A stretch of 64,000 bases of DNA, from NCBI RefSeq assembly GCF_000719865.1, contig NZ_JOID01000016.1, positions 186,001 through 250,000 of the forward strand, in the 5' to 3' direction. How positions within the stretch are numbered: the first letter of the stretch is position 1; each line of letters starts with the position of its first letter. Under the pieces are notes generated by a model, which worked only from the letters and a program-made list of their open reading frames with translations, made no database searches and was not told the origin of the DNA. Position numbers and translations under genes: made by a program. Source of the DNA: Streptomyces albus subsp. albus. GTDB taxonomy: Bacteria; Actinomycetota; Actinomycetes; Streptomycetales; Streptomycetaceae. Below are positions 43,775 to 51,878 of this stretch, in pieces.

Positions 43775-45117
43775 GCCGCGCCTCCGAAGGGGTTCGGGGT
43801 GTCGAGGAGTTTCCGCAGGCGTCTCTTCGCCTCGGCGAGGCCGTTACGCGGGCTGCGGGAGCCGGTGAGCACGCCGGAGAAGACGGCGCCGAGCTCGATC
43901 TGCATGGAGGAGGCGGAGCCGGCGAACCAGGCGGGCGGGTCGAGCGCCACGTCGTCCAGCACGGAGCGGTACTCGGACTGCGGTGTGAGTTCCAGGTACT
44001 CGGGTTTCTCCAGGGTGGGCAGATAGGCGGGGACGTGGCCGCCCTTGGCCCACTCCACGGTGTGTTTGAGCAACCAGGCGACGAAGGCGTGGGCGGCCTC
44101 GTTGCTCGCGCCGCCGCGGCCGGCCTGGTGCGGGAGGACGAAGGTGTGGCAGTCGGCGAAGGTGGAGGCCCGGCCGAAGAGGTCCGGTATCCGGGTCATG
44201 GAGAAGGGGATCTTCGTGGTGAGGAAGGTGCTGACCTCCCACTCGCCGTTGATGAGGAAGGCGGTCCGCCGGGTGTTGAAGGCGCCGACGCCGCCCTGGT
44301 AGTCGACCCGGCGGATGGCCAGCCCCTCGTCGACGAGGGAGCGCATCCACTCCAGGACCCGCAGGGCCTTGGCGTCGTCGATGGTGATCCGGGTACCGGT
44401 GTCGTCGAGGACGGTGCCGCCGGTCTGGGAGTAGAAGGCGGCGAAGAGCCGCCACGGGCCGACGGTGTCGGCGCCCATGGTCTCCATGGCGATGGCGGGG
44501 CCGCCGGTGGTCTTCTTGACGGCGCGCAGGACCTCGGTGAACTCCCGGGCGCCGCTGATCGGCCGGAGCTTGCCGTCGTCCCCCAGCAGTCCGGTCTTCT
44601 TGCAGATCTCGGTGTTGTAGAAGAGCACCAGGGGGTGGGTGTCGAGCGGGACGGCGTACTGCTCGCCGTCCACGGTCCCGCGGCGCCAGATGTGCTCGGG
44701 GAAGTCCGTGGGGCGGACGCCGTGTTCGGCGAGGAGGTCCAGGTCGAAGGGGTCGAGGAGGCGGCCGGGGGCGAAGCCGGGGAGGCGGGTGAGGTGGAGG
44801 GCGGCCACCTCGGGAGCGCGTCCGCCGGCCCCGGCCATGCCGAGTTTGGTGTAGTACGGCGCCCCCCACTGGAGGGTGGCGGACTCCAGTCCGATGCGGG
44901 GGTGCTCGGCGCGGTAGGCGTCCAGCATGGTCTGCATGTTGACGCCGTCACCCCCGCCGAAGAGATGCCAGAAACGGAGGCGGGTGCGGTCGGCTCCGGC
45001 GGCCGAGGGGGCCGCGCAGCCGGTGGAGACGGTCCCCAGGGTGCCGGCCGCGGCGAGGGCACCGAGGCCGGTGAGCACGCTTCTGCGGCTCCGTGAAGTT
45101 CGTGAACTCTGCTGCAT
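43771..45117 (-). CDS. sugar-binding lipoprotein (SBP family 1)
   Basis: A 448-aa extracellular solute-binding protein. The N-terminus has a twin-arginine motif (SRRSVLTGLG) and a lipobox ending at Cys34 (VSTGC), so it is a Tat-exported lipoprotein. The body is of the MalE/SBP_bac_1 type (RLRFWHLFGGGDG ... EFTEVLRAVKKT). Given the GH43/GH51 neighbours it should bind arabino-oligosaccharides. ATG 45117. It is the first gene of the operon, under the TTCGA-rich control region. Confidence 0.92.
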   Translation of the reverse strand: MQQSSRTSRSRRSVLTGLGALAAAGTLGTVSTGCAAPSAAGADRTRLRFWHLFGGGDGVNMQTMLDAYRAEHPRIGLESATLQWGAPYYTKLGMAGAGGRAPEVAALHLTRLPGFAPGRLLDPFDLDLLAEHGVRPTDFPEHIWRRGTVDGEQYAVPLDTHPLVLFYNTEICKKTGLLGDDGKLRPISGAREFTEVLRAVKKTTGGPAIAMETMGADTVGPWRLFAAFYSQTGGTVLDDTGTRITIDDAKALRVLEWMRSLVDEGLAIRRVDYQGGVGAFNTRRTAFLINGEWEVSTFLTTKIPFSMTRIPDLFGRASTFADCHTFVLPHQAGRGGASNEAAHAFVAWLLKHTVEWAKGGHVPAYLPTLEKPEYLELTPQSEYRSVLDDVALDPPAWFAGSASSMQIELGAVFSGVLTGSRSPRNGLAEAKRRLRKLLDTPNPFGGAA

Positions 45118-45186
45118 GAGAGGCGGGTATCCCTACGTCTTCGGGATGCTCAGGGCGTGCGAGGAGGGCTGACGCCACCCGATATG

Positions 45187-45237
45187 TTCGACATGTCGAA
45201 TGGCGCCCGTAACTTCGAACGGCAAGATAGATTCGAA
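45187..45237. promoter_or_regulatory. operator cluster of the arabinan operon
   Basis: A perfect 14-base palindrome TTCGACATGTCGAA (45187-45200) is followed by two TTCGAA hexamers (45214-45219, 45232-45237). It lies 70-120 bases before the binding-protein gene. No regulator gene is adjacent, so a distant one, possibly the IclR at 57.5 kb, may act. The rest of the gap to 45605 shows no gene. Confidence 0.6.
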
Positions 45238-45605
45238 AGAATGCCCCGTCAACGCTTCGCGCAGAGATACGGCGATGTCGGCGGCGCGCCAACTCGGCTC
45301 CCCAGCGCGGGAGATGGGGTGGAAGGGGGTGCGGTGGGGGGTGCGGCCCGCATGCTGCGCGCACGTCGGCGGCCGATTCGGGCCGCTGCCGGCAGCGGTT
45401 CCGTGCCGTTCCGTTCCGTGCCGCACGCCCCGGCCCGGCGAGGGAGAAGGCCCCGACCGGAACGGTCTCGGTGCGTCAGGCCGCGCGACCTCTGCCGAAC
45501 TCGCGCCGTTCACCGTATTTTTGACGGTGGGCGGGCCACGGTGCCCGGCCCGCCGGGGCGCCGCCGAGCGTCGCGCCACGGTGTGCGAACGGGGAGAGGG
45601 AAAGC

Positions 45606-45833
45606 ATGGGCGGGTTCATCTGGCTTCTGGCCGGCCTGGTCGGCGTCGCGGTGTGGTGCACGGTCGTGCTACTCCGGCGCGATCGCGGCCGGTACACGGA
45701 GAACGTCGACGGACTGATGATCGAGCAGCAGGCCCTGCTGCGCGCCCGGGGCATGCGCGGGGACGTCCGGGCCTTCACCGCCAACGTGGGCAGGCCCGGA
45801 CGCAAGTTCGGCTCGCACGGGCCAGGGAGCTGA
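45606..45833 (+). CDS. small single-span membrane protein
   Basis: A 75-aa protein: one N-terminal helix (FIWLLAGLVGVAVWCTVVLL), then a basic stop-transfer RRDRGR and a soluble tail. ATG 45606 follows a purine-rich GGGGAGAGGGAAAG. Function unknown; it is not similar to a family I can name. Confidence 0.6.
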   Translation: MGGFIWLLAGLVGVAVWCTVVLLRRDRGRYTENVDGLMIEQQALLRARGMRGDVRAFTANVGRPGRKFGSHGPGS

Positions 45834-45870
45834 GGCTCCGCCCCGGGAACCGGGAGCAGAACCGGGCTCG

Positions 45871-45927
45871 GCCTCCCAGCCTCCCGGCCTCCCGTGCTCC
45901 CGGGCTCCCGGGCTCCCGGGCTCCCGG
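45871..45927. repeat. CTCCCGGG tandem repeat
   Basis: The 8-base unit CTCCCGGG is repeated almost four times (45897-45927) after several imperfect copies. Each copy contains the palindrome CCCGGG, so the tract can fold in many ways; it sits between converging genes and may serve as a terminator. Confidence 0.7.
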
Positions 45928-46059
45928 CTCAGCCGGCCGGGGGCAACGGCGGCGCCACGGGCCTGGACCCGTTCGCGTGCGCCGTAGCCGGCGCGCGCTC
46001 CGCTCCCGCTCCTGTCCCTGTCCGAGACCCCCGGCCTCTCCGGCCCTCCGGTCCCGCGC

Positions 46060-46926
46060 TCAGCCGGCCGGCGGCGCGGGCGGCGCTGCCGGGGGCCACG
46101 GCGAGGCCGCGGGCCCGGGCCCGGCCGCGTCCGCCGTACCCGGCGTCCCGTACCCGCCCCCGTCACCGGCACCCGGCGGCTCCGCCACCGGCAGCACCAG
46201 CTCGCGGGCGAGGAGGGTCGCCCCCGCCACCGCGCCCGGCATCAGGAAGACGGCGACGAACGGGACGAGGAAGGCCAGCGCCAGCGGCACACCGAAACCG
46301 AGGGTGAGCATCAACCGCCCGCGCAGCAGGCGGAACCGCTCCTTGAGCGGCACCCCGCGGCGCACGAGCGCCACACCGGCCAGCTCGACGGCGAGGAAGA
46401 ACCCGGAGACGCAGAGGCCGACGACGGGGACGACGGTCTGCCCGACGACGGGCACGAAGCCCAACACGAACAGGGACACCCCGAAGAGGGCGGCCCAGAA
46501 GAGCACCCGCAGGCTGTCCCAGGCCGAGATCAGCAGCTCACGCCAGAGCGGCAGTTCCGGCCCGGCCGGGGCGCCGCCCTCGGACTCGTCCACCTGCTCG
46601 GCCAGGTTCTCGTAGAACGGCTGACCGACGAGGAGGGTCACCGCGGCGAACGTCACCACGGCGAAGAACAGCCCGCCGACGAAGAGCAGCGCGGTGAGGG
46701 TGCCGCGAAGCAGGCCCTGCCAGGGCGAGTCCCAGTCGTCGGCGAACGGGGTGGCCCAGGCGGTGATGTCGCCGGCCCAGAAGCCGAGGGCGACCAGCGC
46801 CGCCGCGTACAGCGCCAGGGTGATGAGCGGGGGCAGCAGCAGCCCCGTCCTCATCCGGCTGCCGCGCCGGCCCACCCAGCGCTGCCCTTTGACCAAGTAA
46901 CCGAAACCCGCCCCGAGATCACGCAT
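46060..46926 (-). CDS. EI24/CysZ-like membrane protein
   Basis: A 288-aa protein with four to five long hydrophobic stretches (LLLPPLITLALYAAALVALGFW, ALLFVGGLFFAVVTFAAVTLL, LFWAALFGVSLFVLGFVPVVG, TLGFGVPLALAFLVPFVAVF). The family blocks GQPFYENLAEQVD and the C-terminal FRLLRGRLMLTLGFGVP are typical of EI24. CysZ members carry sulfate; the actinobacterial ones are uncharacterised. It ends in a Pro/Ala-rich tail. ATG 46926. Confidence 0.85.
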   Translation of the reverse strand: MRDLGAGFGYLVKGQRWVGRRGSRMRTGLLLPPLITLALYAAALVALGFWAGDITAWATPFADDWDSPWQGLLRGTLTALLFVGGLFFAVVTFAAVTLLVGQPFYENLAEQVDESEGGAPAGPELPLWRELLISAWDSLRVLFWAALFGVSLFVLGFVPVVGQTVVPVVGLCVSGFFLAVELAGVALVRRGVPLKERFRLLRGRLMLTLGFGVPLALAFLVPFVAVFLMPGAVAGATLLARELVLPVAEPPGAGDGGGYGTPGTADAAGPGPAASPWPPAAPPAPPAG

Positions 46927-47163
46927 GGACGGAAGCCTATCCGGGCCCCGCGCCGCCCCCGGCCCCGCCCGTGGAACGGGAGCGGGGACGGGGACGGGGG
47001 CGGGGCCGCACGGCGGTACGCGACGGCGGTACCGGGGGCCCGGGCGGCGGGATGCCGGACCCGGACCGCGACGGGCCCGGCCCGTACGGCGGCAACGGGG
47101 CGAGGTGGCCGGGCGGCGGTCACCCCGGGCGGTGAGCATGCCCGGCCGTCACTCGGCCGGGTC

Positions 47164-47595
<432 letters not shown>

Positions 47596-47757
47596 GTGAA
47601 TCCTCCTGTGGTGCGCACACGGTGTGCGCTCTCGGACGGTGCTGCCGCGCACCGGCGCCGCCGCGGCCGGCGGTGTGTCAACCGGCCGAGGCCATGCGCT
47701 CGGCGGTACGCGGGGGATGGTGCGTGGGGGGCAGAGGGAAGGGCGGAGGGAAGGATG

Positions 47758-48831
47758 TCAGCCGTCGAGGCTGACGATCATCTTTCCGGTGTTCTCGCCG
47801 CGCAGCATGCCCAGGAAGGCGTCGGCGGCGTGGTCGATGCCGTGCACGACGGTCTCGCGGTAGGTGAGGTCGCCGGACCGGATCCAGCCGCTCACCTCTT
47901 CGACGAACCGCGGCTGCAGCGCCTGGTGGTCGCTCACGAGCATCCCCTGCACGCGGAGCCGCTTGCCGATGACCAGGGCGAGGTTGCGCGGGGCGGGCGA
48001 GGGCTCGGTGGCGTTGTACTGGGAGATCATTCCGCAGACCGTGACGCGGCCGTGGACGTTGAGGGAGCCGATCGCCGCCTCCAGGTGCTCGCCGCCGACG
48101 TTGTCGAAGTAGACGTCGATGCCGTCCGGCGCCGCTTCCCTGAGCTGCTCCGCCACCGGGCCGTTCTTGTAGTTGAACGCGGCGTGGAAGCCGTGCTCCT
48201 CGGTGAGGGCCCGCACCTTCTCGTCCGAGCCGGCGCTGCCGATGACGCGGGAGGCGCCCTTCAGCCGGGCGATCTGGCCGACGAGGCTGCCGACGGCACC
48301 CGCCGCGCCGGAGACGAAGACCGCGTCGCCCTCGCGGAAGGAGGCGACCTCCAGCAGCCCGGCGTAGGCGGTGAGGCCCGGCATCCCGAGCACACCGAGG
48401 TAGGCGGAGAGCGGGGCGAGCGCCGGGTCCACCGCGGTGGCGTGCTCAGCCTTCACGACGGCGTACTCGCGCCAGCCGAGCCCGTGCAGCACGTGGTCGC
48501 CCACGGCGAAGCCGTCCGCCCGCGAGGCGAGGACCTCGCCGACGGCGCCGCCGTCCATGGGCGCGTCCAGCCGGAAGGGCGGGACATACGACTTGACGTC
48601 GTTCATGCGGCCGCGCATGTACGGGTCGACCGACAGATGCAGATTGCGGACGAGGATCTCGCCGGGGCCGGGCTCCGCGACGGGGATCTCCCGCAGGGCG
48701 AAGTCCTCCGGGACCGGCGTGCCGGTCGGCCGGGCGACGAGATGCCAGGCGCGGCCGGTCTGCGGCAGTCCGGACGATACGGGCTGCTCAGGCTGCGCGG
48801 ACTGTGCGGGCTGCTCGGGCTGTTCCGGCAT
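47758..48831 (-). CDS. NADP-dependent medium-chain oxidoreductase
   Basis: A 357-aa zinc-independent MDR of the leukotriene B4 dehydrogenase/CurA group: SVDPYMRGRMND, the nucleotide motif GAAGAVGSLVGQIARLKG (replacing AxxGGVG) and YFDNVGGEHLEAA. Such enzymes reduce alpha,beta-unsaturated carbonyls. I choose ATG 48831 because AGGAGG lies ten bases before it; an upstream GTG/ATG at 48894 would run through the operator. It is divergent from a MarR regulator and probably its target. Confidence 0.9.
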   Translation of the reverse strand: MPEQPEQPAQSAQPEQPVSSGLPQTGRAWHLVARPTGTPVPEDFALREIPVAEPGPGEILVRNLHLSVDPYMRGRMNDVKSYVPPFRLDAPMDGGAVGEVLASRADGFAVGDHVLHGLGWREYAVVKAEHATAVDPALAPLSAYLGVLGMPGLTAYAGLLEVASFREGDAVFVSGAAGAVGSLVGQIARLKGASRVIGSAGSDEKVRALTEEHGFHAAFNYKNGPVAEQLREAAPDGIDVYFDNVGGEHLEAAIGSLNVHGRVTVCGMISQYNATEPSPAPRNLALVIGKRLRVQGMLVSDHQALQPRFVEEVSGWIRSGDLTYRETVVHGIDHAADAFLGMLRGENTGKMIVSLDG

Positions 48832-48866
48832 GGGGGGCGTTCCTCCTCGGGCCACGCTGCACGCGG

Positions 48867-48910
48867 CAAATATTTCATTACCTGAAACAACCATGCTGCC
48901 AAATATTTCA
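48867..48910. promoter_or_regulatory. MarR operator: two 11-bp repeats
   Basis: CAAATATTTCA occurs at 48867-48877 and again at 48900-48910, exactly 33 bases apart (three helical turns). The first copy also forms the dyad TTTCA-TTACC-TGAAA (48873-48887). The AT-rich tract stands out sharply in this GC-rich DNA and sits between the divergent oxidoreductase and MarR genes. Confidence 0.75.
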
Positions 48911-48940
48911 GATTGTCAAGTAAATCGTTACCCTGGTTCC

Positions 48941-49384
48941 ATGGACCCAGCCCCAGCCCCACGCACCACGGACCCCCTGACCCTTGAGGTCGTCGAGCTC
49001 ATCGCCGCCGTCGTGGCCCGTTACCACGAGGAGTACGAGGACGCGGCGGCCGAGCACCACCTCACGGGCGCGCAGGCGCGACTGCTGGGCCTTCTCTCCC
49101 TGGAACCGCTGCCGATGCGCCGGATCGCGCAGCGGCTGAAGTGCGAGCCGTCCAACGTCACCGGCATCGTCGACCGCCTGGAGGCCCGCGGCCTCGTCGA
49201 GCGGCGCCCCGACCCGGACGACCGCCGCGTCAAGCTGGCCGCCACCACCGCCGAGGGCCGCGCCACCGCCCGCCGCCTCCGCGACTCCCTCGACTTCGCC
49301 CGCGAGCCCCTAGCCGCCCTCACGGCCGACCAGCGCACCCTCCTCCGCGACCTCCTGCGACGGATGCTGGGCGTGGAGCCCTGA
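48941..49384 (+). CDS. MarR-family transcriptional regulator
   Basis: A 147-aa winged-helix regulator: LTGAQARLLGLLSLEPLPMRRIAQRLKCEPSNVTGIVDRLEARGLVERRPDPDDRRVKLAATT. ATG 48941. It probably represses the divergent oxidoreductase in response to an electrophile or oxidant. Its last nine codons and stop are duplicated at 50.7 kb (see repeats). Confidence 0.92.
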   Translation: MDPAPAPRTTDPLTLEVVELIAAVVARYHEEYEDAAAEHHLTGAQARLLGLLSLEPLPMRRIAQRLKCEPSNVTGIVDRLEARGLVERRPDPDDRRVKLAATTAEGRATARRLRDSLDFAREPLAALTADQRTLLRDLLRRMLGVEP

Positions 49385-49388
49385 CGGG
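49364..49388 (+). repeat. direct repeat, left copy (marR 3' end)
   Basis: 25 bases covering the last seven marR codons (MLGVEP and stop) plus CGGG. They match 50716-50740 at 24 of 25 positions (49373 G versus 50724 C). The copies are 1,352 bases apart and bracket a decayed segment, as attL/attR repeats would. Confidence 0.85.
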
Positions 49389-50099
49389 TCCGGGAACCCG
49401 AGCAGGAATCCCCGGATCTCCACTTCCACTCTCGAAGACCGGCTGCAGCGCCCGCCCGAAGGGGGGCGATGACGTAGTGCGGCGCATGCGGGTCCTCGTA
49501 GCCGATGTGTCCCCGCAGGACCTGTGGCTGGGCTTCCAGGCGTTCAGCGGCAACGTGAACGGCGTCCCCGATCTCGCCCTCGCTCCACTACGAGCTGTCG
49601 AAGAGGTGGCACATGCCCCCGACCGCAATTACGGCGCTGCCCACGATGAGCACGCGACCGGGGGGATTCCTCGCGTTGTACACACAGCGCGGATGGCCCC
49701 GCCTCTTGATGAAGACCGGCTCGTCGGGTTCGTCCGCTCCAAGAGCATGACCAGCGGTCGGGAGGCCCGGAGTTGAGCGCGACGCTCTCGTGGCTGCACC
49801 CGTGCGTCCCGCAGCGTCCGCCGGAAGACGCGCAGGTTCGGTACCTCGGCCACGGCTTCGGCGTCCTGGTCTACGAGCCCGACGGCTGCGGTGAGAGCAG
49901 CGCGGAGCTGCTTCTTGTCTCGCCGTGGACCGAGCTTTTGAGCAGCGGCGACAAGCCTACGGCGCCTGGTGCCCGAGCTGGGATTCCGGGACCGACGAGG
50001 AACGAACGGGGCCCGGCCATCTGGCCGGGCCCTCGCCATACTGCCTTTGAGCTGGCGGCGACGCCTGGTGACATCTCTGATCCCGGGCGCGGACGCTTG
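49385..50099. other. decayed region without an intact gene
   Basis: No frame here has convincing family similarity. On the minus strand a short stretch ending at a TAG at 49588-49590 reads FIKRRGHPRCVYNARNPPGRVL, then a hydrophobic tail, like the end of a small membrane protein, and a basic stretch lies at 49790-49960. These look like remnants. It lies between the two copies of the marR 3' repeat. Confidence 0.5.
50009..50032 (-). terminator. 11-bp perfect hairpin
   Basis: GGGCCCGGCCA (50009-50019) pairs with TGGCCGGGCCC (50022-50032) around a 2-base loop, 68 bases downstream of the secreted orphan's stop. Confidence 0.7.
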
Positions 50100-50528
50100 C
50101 TAAACGATGATCGGGTTCGCTTCCTTGACGCAGCCCGATCCGATCACCACGAGCGTCTCCACCGGCACGGTGTCGAGGATCTTGCCGAAAACGGCGACCG
50201 AGTTGGTGCAGTACAGCTGGGTCCGAGCGGTTTCGCTGGCACGGAGCACGACCGGGCCGTTCATGGGGTAGGGGTAGATGCCGGTGTACGGGGTGGTCCG
50301 TACGGCCTTGTCGCAGCCCAGGCCGAGGCCGGTGGGCATTCCCGCCAGCCCCAGTCGCTTTGCCACCTCTTCGATCTTCTCGATGGGGTAGCCGAGTGGG
50401 GGGTTCTTGAGATCGACCGTGCCCAGCGAGCATGCCAGTGCCGGGGTCTCCCTGGGGGCTGCCTCGACAGGTGAGGCTAAGGCGATGGTGGCCAGGATGA
50501 TGCAGGCGACAGTAAAAGGCTTCTTCAT
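50100..50528 (-). CDS. orphan secreted protein
   Basis: A 142-aa protein with a clear Sec signal peptide (KKPFTVACIILATIALASPVEA, about residues 2-24). The mature part has four cysteines (ACSLG, GLGCDKAV, YCTNSV, GSGCVKEA) that could form two disulfides. I do not recognise the family. ATG 50528 is chosen because it places the signal peptide at the N-terminus; a TTG 15 codons upstream is less likely. An AT-rich promoter area at 50560-50620 and its position between the marR repeats suggest acquired DNA. Confidence 0.7.
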   Translation of the reverse strand: MKKPFTVACIILATIALASPVEAAPRETPALACSLGTVDLKNPPLGYPIEKIEEVAKRLGLAGMPTGLGLGCDKAVRTTPYTGIYPYPMNGPVVLRASETARTQLYCTNSVAVFGKILDTVPVETLVVIGSGCVKEANPIIV

Positions 50529-50715
50529 GTTCTCGATGATTGCCCGTACTTGACCAACAGGCGTGAGCTTCAACGCTTAATCACAAATCCTCCGCATTTA
50601 TGGTTTACGCACTCCCTGGCCTCGCGCTTTCACGCAGCAGGGCGTCCGGTGGGTGATCAGAAACGCGAAGAGTGCTCCTGACCTGGTCCCTCAGCAAGCT
50701 GACGGACCCCTACGC

Positions 50716-50740
50716 ATGCTGGGCCTGGAGCCCTGACGGG
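50716..50740 (+). repeat. direct repeat, right copy (marR 3' end)
   Basis: The second copy of the marR tail reads MLGLEP-stop in one frame. Before it the same frame gives LVPQQADGPLR, loosely similar to the marR C-terminus, so a slightly longer, more diverged duplication is likely. Confidence 0.85.
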
Positions 50741-50777
50741 GCCTGGCGGAACACGGGCCGTGTGAGACTTCCGTCCC

Positions 50778-51269
50778 ATGACAGGGCATGAGAACGCCGG
50801 AGAGGTCCAACGGGCGGACGTCGCAGTGACATTGGGGTTGTTGGCGGCGTGGGTTCTGCACGACGCGGAGGAGGTGGCCGTCACGCCGCGCCGGCTCCGC
50901 GCCCGGGTGCCGGAACTGCGGAAGCGGCTTCCGCAGGTTCCGGAACGGCTGTGGCGGCGCCTCGAGACCATCGATGAGCGAGAGTTCGCGACGGCCGTCG
51001 CCGCCATGGGCGTGCTGATCACCGCCGCTGCCGCCGACGGGTACCGCACCGGCGGCCGCTCGGCCTTCTACCAGAGCACTCTCAACGGCTTCGGCCTCTG
51101 GGGCCGCGGCAGGCTCCGCCGGGCGGGAGTGCTCCGGCCCACACGAGCGTCCGACGCGGTGCGGGGCCTGGCGCTCGCCGCGGCGGCCGTCGGCGCGTCG
51201 CACGCCGTCGCGCGGCGGGTCCGCGGCGGGCGGAGGTCCCTGGGCGGGGGCCGTCAGCGGGCCCGGTGA
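50778..51269 (+). CDS. HXXEE-like membrane protein, probably shortened
   Basis: A 163-aa protein. The motif LLAAWVLHDAEEV carries the His-x-x-Glu-Glu signature of the HXXEE family, and EFATAVAAMGVLITAAAADG and a closing membrane segment fit. However STLNGFGL runs directly into WGRGRLRRAGVLRPTR, where family members usually have one more hydrophobic stretch, so an in-frame internal deletion is suspected. Function unknown. ATG 50778. Confidence 0.6.
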   Translation: MTGHENAGEVQRADVAVTLGLLAAWVLHDAEEVAVTPRRLRARVPELRKRLPQVPERLWRRLETIDEREFATAVAAMGVLITAAAADGYRTGGRSAFYQSTLNGFGLWGRGRLRRAGVLRPTRASDAVRGLALAAAAVGASHAVARRVRGGRRSLGGGRQRAR

Positions 51270-51391
51270 CGGCCCCGCCGTCCGGGTCCCCGGCGTGGCG
51301 TGGGCGCGGGGCGGGGCGGGACCTTTCAGGATCGGCAGCGGCCGGCTCTTCCGGGCTCGTCCGCACGGCTCAGAAAAAAATCGGCCGGTGA

Positions 51392-51418
51392 TGTCGAGAA
51401 CCCGGGACCGGCTCCGTC
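51392..51418 (+). promoter_or_regulatory. ECF42-type promoter of the DGPF/sigma operon
   Basis: TGTCGA (51392-51397) and CGTC (51415-51418) are 17 bases apart, 53 bases before the YciI gene. As I recall, ECF42 sigma factors recognise a TGTCGA -35 element upstream of DGPF genes, so this points to autoregulation by the sigma factor coded next. Confidence 0.6.
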
Positions 51419-51470
51419 CCCGTAGTGAAAGCGGCCAGAAGGGGCCGCGCCGGCACCGAGGAGAGACATC

Positions 51471-51878
51471 ATGGCCAAGTACCTGCTGCTGAAGCACTAC
51501 CGAGGCGCTCCGGCCCCGGTCAACGACGTGCCCATGGACCAGTGGACCCAGGAGGAGATCTCGGCCCACATGCGGTACATGCAGGACTTCGCGGACCGGC
51601 TGGAGAAGACCGGCGAGTTCGTCGACGGCCAGGCGCTCGCCCCCGAAGGGGCGTGGGTCCGGTACGACGGCGAGGGCCGCCCGCCGGTCACCGACGGCCC
51701 GTTCGCCGAGACCAAGGACCTCATCGCCGGCTGGATGGTGATCGACGTCGACAGCTACGACCGCGCCGTCGAGCTGGCCGGGGAACTGTCGGCCGCCCCC
51801 GGCGAGGGCGGCAAGCCGATCCACGAGTGGCTGGAGCTGCGCCCGTTCCTGACCGCGCCGCCCACCATCACGGAGTGA
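51471..51878 (+). CDS. YciI/DGPF-domain protein
   Basis: A 135-aa protein of the YCII superfamily; the name-giving motif VTDGPFAETKDLIAGW is intact. These proteins accompany ECF41/ECF42 sigma factors, and their biochemical role is not settled. ATG 51471 follows GAGGAGAG. Its stop overlaps the sigma-factor GTG by four bases. Confidence 0.92.
   Translation: MAKYLLLKHYRGAPAPVNDVPMDQWTQEEISAHMRYMQDFADRLEKTGEFVDGQALAPEGAWVRYDGEGRPPVTDGPFAETKDLIAGWMVIDVDSYDRAVELAGELSAAPGEGGKPIHEWLELRPFLTAPPTITE

Noticed and set aside
49385..50099. A tRNA gene adjoining the perfect hairpin at 50009-50032, which would explain an attachment site
   Set aside because: No T-loop GTTCRA sequence or cloverleaf can be drawn; the repeated sequence is the marR 3' end instead.
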